Positions 21,786 to 35,200 of a DNA stretch of 64,000 bases are shown here, in pieces. The notes under the pieces are model-generated. The model searched no databases and was not told the DNA's origin. It worked only from the letters and a program-made list of their open reading frames with translations. This DNA comes from Uranotaenia lowii (taxonomy: Eukaryota > Arthropoda > Insecta > Diptera > Culicidae), in NCBI RefSeq assembly GCF_029784155.1, contig NW_026598478.1:1-64000 (forward strand). The letters run 5' to 3'. Each line of letters begins with the position of its first letter. Within the stretch, counting starts at the first letter, position 1. The translations under genes were made by a program, and so were the position numbers.

Positions 21786-23263
21786 CTGTTATGCTTCATG
21801 TGTGTACTCTTATATGGCTATTAGATATTGAATTTTAAATCCTGTTAAAGCCCTTTTTCCATATTATGTATGGTCTGTACTGTTGTTGTGTGTAGGTTAG
21901 TGATTAACTTAAAGGTATGTACCTACACTTACGGTTTACGTTATGAGAAACAAGCTATTGTTTTAACCAGGGACCGATTACGTTCGCCTTACTTATGCCG
22001 TTGCAGTTTTAGATTTTGTTTATGCTAAGCGCTACTAATTAAAATAAATCAACAAATTTTCTATTTACTTTTAACGCAATGGTAACACGATACGAAAAAC
22101 CAAATCATTTCTACTGTTGTTTTGTTAAACTAAAATAAATTTAACGATTATTTGTGCTTACAAAAATTTGGTCACTTATAGTCAATAAAAAACGAAAAAA
22201 AAAAAACAATTAAAGAGGGAAAATTCATAATACAATTTGTACTGGGGTTTTGAGATTTTCTCATTGTTCCAATTTTGGTTGAATGGCAAACTACGAAGAA
22301 CCTTCACTCCTTGTTTAAGTGTTTACAACTAACAGGGAATCTTAGATGACTTATTCTAGGAAGCAAAATAAAAGAAAGGAGATGGCAAACCATTTCACTG
22401 TCTCTTCCCAAGGAATGCTCGATTTATTGGATGCTTGTTTTTGACCAAATAAATTCAGAATTGTTCAATACAAGATTTTTAAAAAAGGGAAATATAATGG
22501 CTAAAAGCACTTGGAAGGGTCATTAGTAAGTATTATGGACACCGTTTTTTTTACATTGATAAGATTTTGATCATTGAATTCGGCGGAAAACTTGGGCACG
22601 ACTATAGAAAGCGTTCGCGTTGTTCACTTAACGTTTGCATCATCTGTAAAAGAATTAACAAGACTTGTCCATAAGCTAGAAGAACTCTTAATACATAATC
22701 ATAAGGATGTGCTTAAGGGATTCCTCGAAACCAAAAAAAAAAAACAATTTCTTGCTGAAAAAGCGCTAAAAAAATCGTACCTCAATTTTTAATCAGCAAT
22801 CTGGCTGAAAGAAGGCCTCCAAAATTCACTAAGCTACGTGTATTCAGCCCTCAATCATCTTGATCTGGAGAAGTTATTCAGCGAACGTCATTCAATTTCA
22901 ATTGACTGATCAACAAAAAAAAATGACCAATTTTTGTCTGATGTTTGGCACCCATTTTTCTCCAGTGATGTTTTTTTCGTTGCAACTGCTCCGAACTTCA
23001 AAACTCCGGCTTGTTGGTCGCATGTCGCAGTATGCAGACCCAATCATGAAGTCTGTAATGCGATGAAAATTTGTCTTTCTTAGGCGACTAAAATGCCTCT
23101 CAACCTCAACAGATTTATTCTATGTATGTGGGAAGAATGATCTTTTTAGGAGAAGAAAAGATGTATTCCTCAATATTGGGCACCAAAAATCCAATTGGTG
23201 AGAAAATCCACTCTTCATTTCATAATCAAGCTGAATAAGAAAATATAAAAAATGGCATCCAAT
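21786..23263. other. AT-rich intergenic or intronic sequence
   Basis: No recognised gene or element is present. If the candidate exon at 21633-21785 is real, this stretch is its intron. The small frame at 22574-22792 has no known domain. Confidence 0.35.
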
Positions 23264-23405
23264 GGGCGATGGAATCGAAAAGTTATTCTTTCTCTCCTTA
23301 AGAAAACCCCCTTTAGAACTGTCAAAAGTTGGGTGAAATTATAGCTGCATCCCACTTGCACTAATGCAAAACCATCACCCAAATTCGTGAGCGCTTCCAT
23401 CGCCT
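23264..23405 (+). repeat. Short MITE with GGCGATGGAA ends, copy 1
   Basis: The 142-bp segment starts GGGCGATGGAATCG and ends CGCTTCCATCGCCT, so it has its own inverted ends. A related copy lies in the opposite orientation at 23919-24058. The shared interior includes AGTTATTCTTTC, CAAAAGTTGGGT and CAACTTTTGACAG on opposite strands. Confidence 0.65.
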
Positions 23406-23918
23406 ATAAGGAAACGAAAATTTTCCTCTCATTTCAATCTAGCCACCATAATGCATGGCAGCTTTACCACAGTTTATAGTCTGTCAAATTCTAATGGTAG
23501 CGAATGGTTGAACAAAGGCTGAAAAGGTGTGTTAAAACAATTTTTCAACTTATCCCATTGGCTACACTAAGACTTCTTCAAACGCTGAAAGATGCTTTCA
23601 GTTTGTCTTTATTCAGCCAGTAAGCTGAAACAGCAATAACGCATTTGCTCAGCTTTTGTTCAGCTAATTGCCGTTCTTAAGCGGCCAAAATGTTTGTTTC
23701 TATCTACAGTATGACCCCTAAAAAATGCAAAATTTTTAGCAGTATGTTTTGGGTTGTTTTGACGATTTTTGAGGGTTTTTTTTGGTGTGTATTAGCTTTA
23801 ACCTTCATCTGTCAATTGACGTAAACAATGCAGTAGTACAGAATGCGCTATATCGGCAATATGTATACGAAGGAGATAGTGATCAGTTTGCTTCTCGGCC
23901 AAAAATCTCCCAAACAAA

Positions 23919-24058
23919 TAGGTGATGGAAGCGGTGCCGAATTTGGGTGATAGTTTTCCACAAGTGCAAGTGGAATGCAGCTAAAATTTAACCCAACTTT
24001 TGACAGATCTTATGGGTTTTTCTTAAGGAAAGAATAACTTTTCGCTTCCATCGCCTAT
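23919..24058 (-). repeat. Short MITE with GGCGATGGAA ends, copy 2 (inverted)
   Basis: This is the reverse-oriented copy of 23264-23405. Together the two could form the long inverted arms of one fold-back element of about 800 bp (23264-24058), or they may be two independent insertions. Confidence 0.6.
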
Positions 24059-24220
24059 TGCGGTGGCCTTAGGTTACCATCTAGCGACTGTTTAAACGTT
24101 CTCTCCTCGATGGACCATGTCCTCGGAAGCAGGATAGTGGATGGCAACGGTCTGCACGCACTATAAAAGTGGTAAAAATGGTCAAGACGAAAGTGAGGCG
24201 GAATGCAGTAAGATATCCAG

Positions 24221-25576
24221 ATGGCTAAGGAAGCCAATATATCAAGTTTATATATGCAACGATTGGGCAAAGATGACTTGAATGCATTATCAAGGTCAAG
24301 AGCGAAGTGCCATTTGATAACAAAGTGAATTTCCAGTAAACATTTTTGCAGCTATATTCTTTTGCTGTTTCGATGTACGTTTTCAGCCATCGGATTCATT
24401 GCTGGTTACAGAGATTTTCTCATTTGAAGCCCGTGCGGGAGCGACATCATTTCCAAATTACCAACATGGCGCACTTTCTATCATATCCGATTTAAACTGA
24501 CTTCAGACGACATTTTATACGATCTTTTTACTATGCAGTTGGAATTGCGATTCGCAACACCATTGTAAACGACTTAAGATATCATTTCTGATTCGATTTC
24601 ATGTTTGCTGGGTTAAAGCACTGAGACTTGAGCGCTTCAAACGATTGCTTTCTTAGTTGAAGAAGTAGCAGCTGATCCTCATGTTTAAAGACGAGAAATT
24701 TTTCGATTGATTCGGTGCCCAATTCACGTACGGATCTGTATGTTTCACCTCTGAAAGTTAAGGATGTTCCAGAGAATTTGGAATTCGAGATTACTACCAA
24801 GCATCCCACCAGAGTCATGGTATTTGAAGCGGTTGCTTCGAATGGATTGAAGATGCTTCCTGTTTTCATAAAAGCTGGAGTAAAATTTAATACTGAAGGC
24901 TACATAGACATTTTGAGGGATCAGATGCTTCTGTGGTTTCTAGCAAACTAAGGTGAACCCGAGAATATTTTTTTCTTACAAGATACAGCTCATGCCATAC
25001 CTGGAAACGGAACTAACCTAACCTGAGGAGAATATGAAGTTTTGGCCGAAGGATCTTTGGACCCTGAGCCGTCCGGATTTGAAACCCTCAACTATTTGAT
25101 ATGGGCGTACGTTCAAGCGGAGGCCTGTGGATCCTCTAACCCAGGGGTCGGGGAACTTTTTGAATCATTACCCCAAAACATTTTTATTTAAGTTGATATT
25201 ACCCCATGACGAAGAGCAAAAAAAAACCTTTCCGATAACACGAAGCGAGCTCTCAAAGCGTGTTATTTGAATGCCTCAGGGGGAATTATTTACTTCTGCA
25301 TATGCCGCTTAATCCTTTACTTTCGAAATAAAACAAATAAATTCATAAAATTGCAAAATGAAAATATACACTTTTCACTCACAAAATATTCACTGTTACC
25401 CCCAAGAATTTCACTTTTACCCCATTTGGGGTAATTTACCCCGGTTCCCCGACCGCCGCTCTAACCCAAGTATCGATTCTCTGAAGGCTTCCATCTGTGA
25501 GGCGTGGGCTTCAATATCGAGGCTTATATTGCGGTATGCTCCCGATCAAGATCTCACCTGGAGAGAATATTTGTAA
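24221..25576 (+). pseudogene. Mariner-family transposase pseudogene
   Basis: Fragments in several plus frames match mariner-type transposases: MAKEANISSLYMQRLGKDDL near 24221, LERFKRLLS and MFKDEKFLVDSVPNSRTDLY near 24625-24735, TKHPTRVMVFEAVASNG near 24807, FLQDTAHA near 24970, and FWPKDLWTLSRPDLKPST near 25035. The catalytic QD and the SPDLNP-like motif are recognisable but altered, and there are stops and frameshifts throughout. The coding relic is also split by a 317-bp MITE at 25142-25458, after which SIDSLKASICEAWASISRLI continues. Confidence 0.75.
25142..25458. mobile_element. hAT-type MITE inside the mariner pseudogene
   Basis: This 317-bp element has an exact 8-bp target duplication CTCTAACC (25134-25141 and 25459-25466) and 15-bp inverted ends, CAGGGGTCGGGGAAC and, inverted at the right, CGGCGGTCGGGGAAC. 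An 8-bp duplication and a CAGGG start are the hAT signature. Removing it and one CTCTAACC restores the mariner peptide across the junction, giving the relative order of insertion. Confidence 0.85.
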
Positions 25577-26286
25577 ACGAAAGTAGACACATTGAGTAAT
25601 TGGCTAACTTAATGTGTTTATCTATATGCCTGAATGAATAAACAAGTTTTCAAACAATTTTAACATCAAGAAGTGTTTTCTTCTACTGAATACACCCTAC
25701 GAAAAAGTATAACAAGTTGTCGTTTAACCAGCTTGGTACAAGTTTAACAACGTTGGTCAAATCAACCTAGCCTAATGAAAGTATTTGAAAAACTTTTACA
25801 TTTCCAACACCATCAACCGTTAAATTACACAAGTAACGTTTTAAGTTGCGTAGCAGACTTAGGACTTAGGAATGCCTTTGCTACGGAATTCTGGTTGAAG
25901 ACCATGGAGTAGTCTGGGTGGTGCACAACAAATTAACCCTTCCGATACGCGTAATTGAAAAACATTGAGTCACGGTCAATCGGAACTGCGACAAGACCCG
26001 GAAGAAACCTAACATCCTCGGGAAATCTTCGTGAAATGGTTTGCAACTCCATATAAAAAAACAGCGAGGGTGTAAACGGCGACTCGAGCCGTCAAACCCC
26101 AAAACCTTATATTCCATTTTCACATATTGGGGCACCGTTTCACGGCACGTGTTACGGATTTGGTGGAGGGTTGTTATACTGCTGATCATCACGGGGCATC
26201 GCTAGCTACTAAGGGCTACAAAGTATTGCGGTAACAAAAGTGTGCTGCGTGTAGTGCGATGTGGTCTTACTTATGTTTGTGTAGGT
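25577..26286. other. 3' flank of the zinc-finger gene
   Basis: This region lies downstream of the zinc-finger stop codon on the minus strand and should contain its 3' UTR. I see no unambiguous polyadenylation site. No other gene is recognised. Confidence 0.35.
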
Positions 26287-29200
26287 TCAAATTTCAATGA
26301 TTATCCTATCGGTGCTGCACTCATTAACGTCGCCCTCCTCCAGGTCGCTGCCGTCGTCGTCGTCCGAGTGGTCGTAGTTCAGCGCGAAGCTTTGATCCGG
26401 ATTCTCGAGCGAGGTCGCTATCAGCTGGAAGGGTCGATCGCCGCCAGCTTGGCTTTCGTTCTGCGGGGCCAGATATTTTTCGGCCTTGGGAAACAGGATG
26501 GCGGAAAAATGCAGCTTGACGTGATCTTTGAACGAGCATTCGGAACTGTCCGTGTAGTCGCAGTGCTCACAGCTGTACACTTTCGGTTCCTTGGTAATTT
26601 CGGTAACGGCTGTCAGCGTTGAAGGGCTGCCGTTCTTGGACCGAGCCGGTCTCCGTTGGAGGTTTTGCTCCGGCTCTGGACTGTTGGTTCTGGGTTCAAG
26701 GTTGTGGGTTTCGTAATCCTGTTCGACGACCCAAATCGGGACGGCGCCACTGATTTTGATTATTTTCGGCCGTGGATGACTTCCACTTTCGGTATTGTGC
26801 TTCCTCAGCTCTTTGGTACCCTTGTGGTAGTTCAGGGAGTGGACGTTTCGATGTGACGCGATACCGGATTCGTCGCACGTAGAGAACGAGCACAGATCGC
26901 ACTTGTACTTTTCCGTTTGTATGTGTCTATTTTGATGGATTACGATTTCACTTTCATCAAAGTATCTTGCCGGGCAGTTGGTGCAGTAATAGACCACCTT
27001 AGGGTCTACGTGCATCCTTGATGTTGCGATGCTGCTGGCGACGACGGCTGGAGTTATGCTCACTTCGGCGTTCATTTTCTTGGTGAGGTCGAGGATTTCC
27101 GCTGGCATCAGACCACTACTACTGGACTTCGGCGGCTGCTCACCATTGCATTCGGTAATCCTAGATTTGGACAAAGGCCTGGAGGTGAACGTGGGTTTTT
27201 CTGCGTGCGTTTTCTGGTGTTGGATTAACAGGTGTTTCTTGGTTACATTATACGAGCAAATGTTACATTTATAGGGGTCACCACGTGGCTTGTGGAAGGA
27301 TTTGTGATAGGCAAACTGGGTCCTGCTGTCCGTGACGTAGGGACACGCCTCACACTGGTATCGTTTGGTGCGAGTGGCGGGTGCCGGTGGGCGTGGCTCA
27401 TCTGGTTCCGTTTCCATGCTTAGGTCAGTATCACTGGGAAGCATGCAGTCATCGATCATCATCGGCTGCGGCGGCGCGTACTGTGGGTGAAGTTCCAACG
27501 ACGATGGCGCGTCCTCGGTTAGGTTGATAAATGTCATGGGAACTAGGGGTGGCGGTGCTGAAAATACTGCAGGGCTTAGGGTGACCATGTCATGGTGGGC
27601 GTTGCTTCTGGTGTTGCTGCTGCTGCCGAAGCTGGCCAACGGGGGCGGAGGCGGAACAACGATCGGCAAATCCTGAACGACCAAGCTGACCTCCGGGATG
27701 ATCTCTATCGGGTGCAGCGTGACCGGGTGTACGGGGATATCCTGTGAAACTGAGTCGAATGATTGAAATGGCTTACGCACTAGCTTCAAATTGCGTGTGT
27801 CAGTTACGTTTTGCGCCGACGGTTGTTGATGCTGCGGTTTAGTGACGGCAGCAGCATTACTGTTATTGTTGTTGTTCGTGCTTGTGGGATTGTTGCTACT
27901 TGTGGAAGGATTGATGTTGTTGTTGTTACTATTAACCATCTCGATCAGCACGTTGCCATTATGCTTTAAACGGCAGTGTCTCTGAAATGATAGAGCCAAG
28001 GATTTAGATTTGGAATCACGGCGATTCATCAGTCTGTAACATGCTTCTAAAGAAAGAAAATAAAAAAATATAAATCATATTATGATTGAAAATGATAGTG
28101 CATCACAAAACATAGTCTAAATTTGTGCGTCTACTTGTGCTTGGGTTTCAGAGTGCAAAGTGAATTAAACGAGCTAAGCATAAGACATAAAAGCAGGGTA
28201 ACTAAACTACATAGTCTTATTAGGCGATCTAATACTCAGTACTTCTGAAATAAAATCTTGGGCAGCATTGAAGCAGGTAAAAGAAGATAGAATAAAATGT
28301 TGAATCAAGTCACAGTTTAAAATTCAATAATTTCCTTATAGACTTTTTTTCAGAGAATCAATAAAAGATTTTTATAAGCCCTCGTCTTGAAAGGTGTTCT
28401 GAATTATATGTCATTTTTCATCTTGAGCAATAGCTGCAAAACTTGTAGCGACAACAAACTAGGTTGCTTATGCTCATAAGAGGAAACGCTCTTAGTCTGT
28501 TTTAAAAAAGTAATATACGGGATTTTTTTTAAAATTTTCACCCGTAAAGTAAAACGGACACGAAATCAACAGTTCAAACAAATGCCAATCGTGCCATCCC
28601 TTTGAAATTTTGTCTTAATCGATTTTTATTAGCAGCAGTTTTTTTGTGATTCATATGTAACTGTACTGTCTTCAAGATCTAATAGAAGATAATCCGATCT
28701 AATCTGTTTTAAAAGCTTAAAATTGATCCAAAAAATTTAGGGTTTTAGTTGAAAATATCGTCTGATCCCAGGGTACAATCGGGTAAAACAGACACCCTGA
28801 AATGATTTCAAATCACGGTTTTGTACATTTAGAGGAGAACAAACACTTGGAGAAAAGAATAGACACACATTTAGGGGACATTGGGGATACTTGATCCGTG
28901 GGGATACTTGATTCCTTCGCTATATCTCGAAACCGAAATGTCTTACAAATATCAAATTTCTAGAAAAATATGCAAAATAGAACAAAACAACAATGCTGAT
29001 CTCTATATTTGTCCAAAAACTAATGTGCATCCAGTAATTATCTATCAAAAAGAACTCAAAATACTGTATTTATCTAAAAACTTGAAAATTGCGCCTTAAA
29101 GTATGCAACTCTAAAGTTGCGGATAAACTTTTAGAATTCTCTTTGTCTAATACTTACAAACTGGGAAAGGACAAATAATATGGCAAAAATAGTCAACGAA

Positions 29201-32200
29201 CCTTTAATCTTTAGATTTTACTAGATTTTTGCCTAGGGTCAGGGTACCCTGAATTGAGGATCAAGTCTCCTTTAAATAAAAAAAATATCACAGTTTTTTC
29301 GTCTCACGAAAATGCTTCTGGTTCATCTACGGGTTCATGTATGATGAAAAAAAGAAAAGGGGATCAAGTATTCCCATTCTCCCCTATATATTTTTATGTA
29401 TTGAAAATGTTTAGAAAAAGCCTAAGCCGAAGTGGTTTTTTCTCCTGGCTGTGTTTCTTTTAACCCGATCTGACTATTTGTATTATTTGTTTGTAGCCCA
29501 AACGCGTCTGAATTTCACCGATCTTCCACCAGATATTAAGTTGATAAGGAACTTGATAAACTTTTCGTTGTTAAGAACACATACATTACGGTGGTTCAAC
29601 AAAAATGAAATAGAACCATAACCTTGGGGGTAAAATTGGCCTGCCTAAAGGTCCCGTGACAAATTTCAACCCATTTGGCCCATTAACCTTTAGGGGTTGC
29701 TCAAATGTGTTTGAAAATTTTACAACTTTTGTTCTAGCTCATGGGTCGTTAACGTTAAACCAAGGTTGTTTTTTATGATTTTAATTTAATGATTAATGGC
29801 ATATCGATGAAGTATACATTCTAACAGAAAGAATTTCAAATGAAAGAAATGAAAATTAAAGACGGATAGATTAGATTAGGAAGCATGGAAGGTGTTAAAA
29901 ATGAGCCAAGAGCGTGATTTGAGAAACATTCTTGCCGTACAAGACCAAATAGGCTGACTTTGCATTACTTCACCGAAATGCCATTAATCATTAAATTAAA
30001 ATACTGACACGAATGCCAAAGCGTTGGTAAAGTGTCACAAATAAACAAAAAAAAAAAAAAAATTAAAATCATAAAAAAAACAGCGGTGATAATCTATTAA
30101 CACAGGTTGTTTTTTGTGGCTCGCGAAGCTAATTCCAGAATTGCAAAGTTTAAATTGATGTTATATTCATACTAGGTAATTGGAAAAAGTGTAACCTAAA
30201 TCAGTCTCAACACCATTAATAAACTCGAAACAAGAGGCTTGGAAAACTTGTATATTCCTATTTGTGTACAATATGTAACACATAATTTATACTTTCGAGT
30301 GTTATACATTAAATTGTGGATTTTAAAATGCTTTCCAACTTTTTGAGAGCGTTGACACTAATTTCAATTTGAGGCTTTTAAAGGCCTAATGGAGACAGTA
30401 AGACCATTTTTTTTCGAAATTTCTTCAGTAAAATTCAACACGAAACTATACCGATTATCAAAATATATCTGAGAATTCAACGGAATGTTTTGTAAAAATT
30501 TGATATTTTTATGTTTTGTACAGCGAAGTTTCGATGTTTTCGATAGCTTCAAGGAAACTAATGGAATTTTCAGTGAAACTTCCGAGCGACGATAATGTTT
30601 GTTCTCAAAAGGTTTTTGAGATAGCGTTCAATAAATAAGTTCATTAACTAAAATCCAGGAAAGTGCCTTTGAGAGACCTTAGAACAGTTGAAATGAATGT
30701 AAATGGTTTTATCAAGCGCAATCCGAATTATAGAAAAGGCAAAAAATATTCAATTATTCTGCCTGGCTGTATGTAAGAAATATTTGGGTTCAACTAATTG
30801 TGAAATAACAAAGCTCTTTTAGAAGCATAGAAATTTTTTCCAATAGAAGTTTTGAAACTTTACATTTAATTGGTATGAACAAAATTCGGCTTCAAATCAT
30901 CTCAGACTTAAAAACTACATGAAAACATTTTCACATATTTGGAGAAAAAAAAGTTACTCAAAGATCCTGCAAAATTTTTAAGCTTATGATTTTTCATGTC
31001 AAAAATGAAACAAGTTTTGTGAAAGAGTTATTTTAGATATCTTCATTCGTCGCTCTTAAATTGCTCCAATTTATGTTATCTGAAAATCTATGATTTTTTT
31101 AACCAAGTTTAAAAAAATAACCTTTTTTTTAAGTTTATATAGATATCTATATGACAGTACTTACGAAGGCAAATATTCAAGATAATATTTGTAAAAAAAA
31201 CAAATGAAGGAGAATTTTTTGTATTGTTGACATGATTTCTTATTTGAGCTAACGCATCTCATTCGAATAGATATCCTGATAAATGATTTTGTTTTTAAAT
31301 TTTTATCAAACTTTCCTGTTTTGGATCATATTCACTTTATGTAGTTTGATTATAACGATAAGTTAATACGATTTTTGAAAAAAAAAATCTTTCTTAAGGT
31401 GATTCATTTTTGATTATTTTCAGCTATTAGTAGTACAGCTCTGGAAAAATTTTGGAAGTCAATATTTTTCTTATGTGACTTGACTCGAAAGAATTCTAAA
31501 ATTATTAAAATTTTAAAATATCATTGCGGATCTCGTTTCTCGATTGTTAAAATGTTTGACGAGCCATGTTTTCATATTTAAAATTTATGTATTGAAAACC
31601 AGGAAAATCACTATTTTTATCCGAGAAAAACCGGGAAAAACTTGGGAATTTCAAAACGAAAAATCACTAGCAACCCTGAATATATATTTTTTGTTTTGTT
31701 TATAATAGTCCTTTACCATCTTTGTGGCATTCGAGACTTTATATCAACGTTGCAGTTGGCGGACAGTTATTGCAAATCTTATCCTGTACAACGATGTTCG
31801 AACTTCACGGACATCGGCTCAGGAAAAAACTGGCTTGCCAACTGAGCTACATTACAAGCCACTACCCTTCATATCGCTTTTTTAAATGGGTATAGCAATT
31901 ATTGATTCAGAAAAACAACATCATTTTATATTAATAACACAACTAAACGATTTTGAAGCCAATATTTAGAGTCTAGAAAAGTGATAGCTCGTCGAAAAAA
32001 TAAAATAAAATTGTTAATTTATTCCTATACGATTTTGCTAATTTCTCTCAAACATTTTTCATTGAGTACTGTAAGATGTTTGTTATTCTTGAGATTAAAT
32101 AGATTTCCAAATCTGTAGAAGTTACAGCAATAAATAATAATTTTTTTTTTAATTTTTTGCATATCATCTGCATATTGAAATAAAGTCATAGAAATACCAT

Positions 32201-35200
32201 GAGTTCATGTAATTTAACAGTTGTTATCTATTATGTTGATTTTAAAAAAAGATTCAAAGAAGTCTGTATGGACAAATTTTCTTCTTCAAATCTCATATTT
32301 CAATATTTTTATCTTCATATCTTTGATTTACTGAAAAGTTAACCTTTTTCAAAAAAGAAAAATAAAATTTGCTCTCCTTAGACTTTTAAAGTGTGTTTCT
32401 CGAAATTTGCTTAATGGTCAGATAATCCTTTTATTTTTATATATAGAAAAAAAAAATCTGAGTCCCTTTTACATATTTTGAAACAAAGCTGGAAGAATTT
32501 TATCTTGATAAAAAAATATCCATTTAGTTAGACATTACTAAAAGCTGCCCAATCGGTATTGCGCATGTCACTTTCAAATAAACAAATTAAAAAAATAAAA
32601 TCAGATAACACATATCTCTTTTCTAAAACGCTTAAATTCTCAAATCTTTATATGATTCGCATAACCAACGAAGTTCATTATTTTGAAGCGGATAACTGAG
32701 CACAAATAACATCTCTAGCATTAGTACGTGACGTTAAAATTCTTAAGTCGATTATTACAATCGTTATTAAAATCCAAATGATGATTTTAAACACTATATG
32801 TACTGTACAGCTAAAGTAAGCAGTGCAATGACATTTTCATATTAAGGTCCATTGACACTTCTCGTGAAAATGAACGTGAAAAATCATATTTCATCAAAAA
32901 CTCAACAACGCGACTAAGCTAGATTATTTAACATGGTGGAATCGATGCGGAATGTTTGAAAGATAAAAAATCCAACTAGTCTTGTTGTTTAACCATTGCG
33001 AGAAATGTTTTTATTCCAATTCCCCCGCCATGATTAAAATTCCACCAGTTAGATTTTCATCTTTCAATCATTCCCCATCGATTCCACCATGTTACACACA
33101 CTAGTTGTGTTGCGTTTTGATTTGTAAACAAAATAAGTTTTTTTCACGTTCATTTTGACGGCAGGTGTAAACCAGGGTTTATTGAAACTATTTAAACCAT
33201 AAAAATATCATGAACAAAGACGTCCAACGCTTTTGAATGAATATTAACACATTGCGGACCAAATATGAGATATCTCGTTTTTTCGTTCACCGAGTATGTG
33301 TCACACCGAGAGTCCTAATTCAAATGTTTTAAATATGATAATAAAACTCTATCCTACGAAATTAAACATAATACTTCAGGTACCTGAAAGTCACTTAATT
33401 TCTAACATTTGGTCCAGTGATTGCTAACATATAGAACGCCGAATATCGATATTTTTCAGCTTAAATTTCTTCGCGGTCCTAAATGTTTTAAGGTCCTGGA
33501 AATGGTTTCTGAGTGATTTCAAAAGCGCGATAAAATCGAGCGTGAATTTGGCGAGTATTTGTAAAATCGAACAGTGATAAAATCGAAAAACTACTGTATT
33601 CAGCACTTCATAGTAGTTGGTCCGTGCTGAACAAAAACTTGGTATGTGATGGAAATGCTTCTAAATAAAATTTCACTCGCTCATTTTCACCATCTTTCAT
33701 TTCTTCTAACTTTTTTATCCGTCCATAAAATTTCATAATCTTGAAATGTTCTTACTTTATACAACATCACTTTTCGCCGATAAGGCCGATAAACTTATTA
33801 ACACAGATTTACGATTTCAGCTATCAGATTACAGAATTTGAATTTCAGATTCAGATTTCAGATTGGAATTCCAGGTGTTTGTTGCAAAGAACACATTCCA
33901 AGGTAGTTCTTCGACTCCAATGAAGGTTCTAATCTATGCGTAAAGCTCACACACATGAAGCTAAACTATAAAAGAAAAGAAGAAGGGGGTGTCAAAACTT
34001 GCACACACACACTTGCAAATGAAAACAAAAGAAGGACACAACAAACATGAAGCACGCGCTGCGTGTGTGTGTGTGTGATTATTAATTTTGAAATCGGGAA
34101 ATAAAAGAATACCTGGATGACATGCTTCCAATTGGACACCTGATGACAATGACCGCACCGATACGGGGCGCTAGGACGCCACGAGCTAGACGTCGTCCCC
34201 TTGGAGCCCGCTCCTGCCCCCGGTCCCATCCCGCTTCCGGAAGGGACGGCGTTGGCAGAGACGGAGCCACTAGCGATGGTAGTTGTAGTAGTACTAGTAG
34301 AAGTAGTGATATTGCTAGTAGTAATGGTACAAGTGGTATTGGTAGTAGAACAGGGAGGAGTAGTAGTATCGGTACTGATCGCGTTGGCCAAACTCGGCCC
34401 AATGGAAGTCTGAGGAGTTGTTGCACGAGCACTGAATATCGTCTTGTCCACCTCCTGGCCACCAAATACACCAACACTAGGAATTGTATTACTGATAGCA
34501 AAGGTAGTTCCCAACCGATTGTCATTAGCTACAATAGCCTGAGTAAAGTTTAATCCGACACCAATTAATGTAGCGTTAGTAGTATAATGGTTACTATTGT
34601 AACCGGCCGGACCAATCGCCGCCAAACCGGGAGGTCCACTCGGAGTGGCCGTGACCGCGGCGGCTGAACTAATATTTGTGGTGGAGGCACCGGTGAGATC
34701 GCCAATGCTAGCACCGTCATTATTTCTGGGACTAACACCGGACAATAGTTGTAGTGGTGAGCTTGATGATGGTCTTAGCGGAGATAGTGGATTAAGCGTA
34801 CTACTATTGGTGTTGTTTTTGTTGCTGTTGTTGTTGTTGTGGCTACCACTATTGTTACTTGTCGATGGTGGGGAGCTCTCGACCAGGATGATTTGATCGG
34901 TGTCCTGATCGTCACACGGCACCAGATCGATTTCGCCATCGGAGATCTGCTTGTCAGCGGTCTGGTGCGTCGACTTGATGTGGAGCAGCACCAGTTCGCG
35001 GAACGGATGTCTGAAAACATAAAAAGTACTTAATTATCCTGAACTTTTTAAGCCGTCAATCGGTTAATACTAACTTGAAATTGCACTTTTTACACTTGTA
35101 AGCCACTTTCGGTGTGGACATCGGTTTCGCGTCATCGATTGGAATCATTTTCGGCATTGCCATCAGACTCTGCAAAAATTCTGGTTCGAACTGTGCCAGC

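Larger units (their letters stand above)
27982..34112 (-). other. Intron 4 of the zinc-finger gene (6.1 kb, TE-bearing)
   Basis: The donor is CAG|GTATTC at 34112 and the acceptor is CATTTCAG|AGACAC at 27982. Most of it is AT-rich. It holds a TA-flanked MITE (28875-29384) and a fold-back MITE (32851-33170). A simple (CA)n/(GT)n pair sits at about 34000-34076. An upstream acceptor TTACAG near 28035 precedes an in-frame ATG at 28029, allowing an alternative first coding exon. Confidence 0.75.

Noticed and set aside
34122..34896. Plus-strand frames opposite zinc-finger exon 4
   Set aside because: They are antisense to a spliced, in-frame coding exon with low-complexity Ser/Thr-rich sequence and have no domain of their own.
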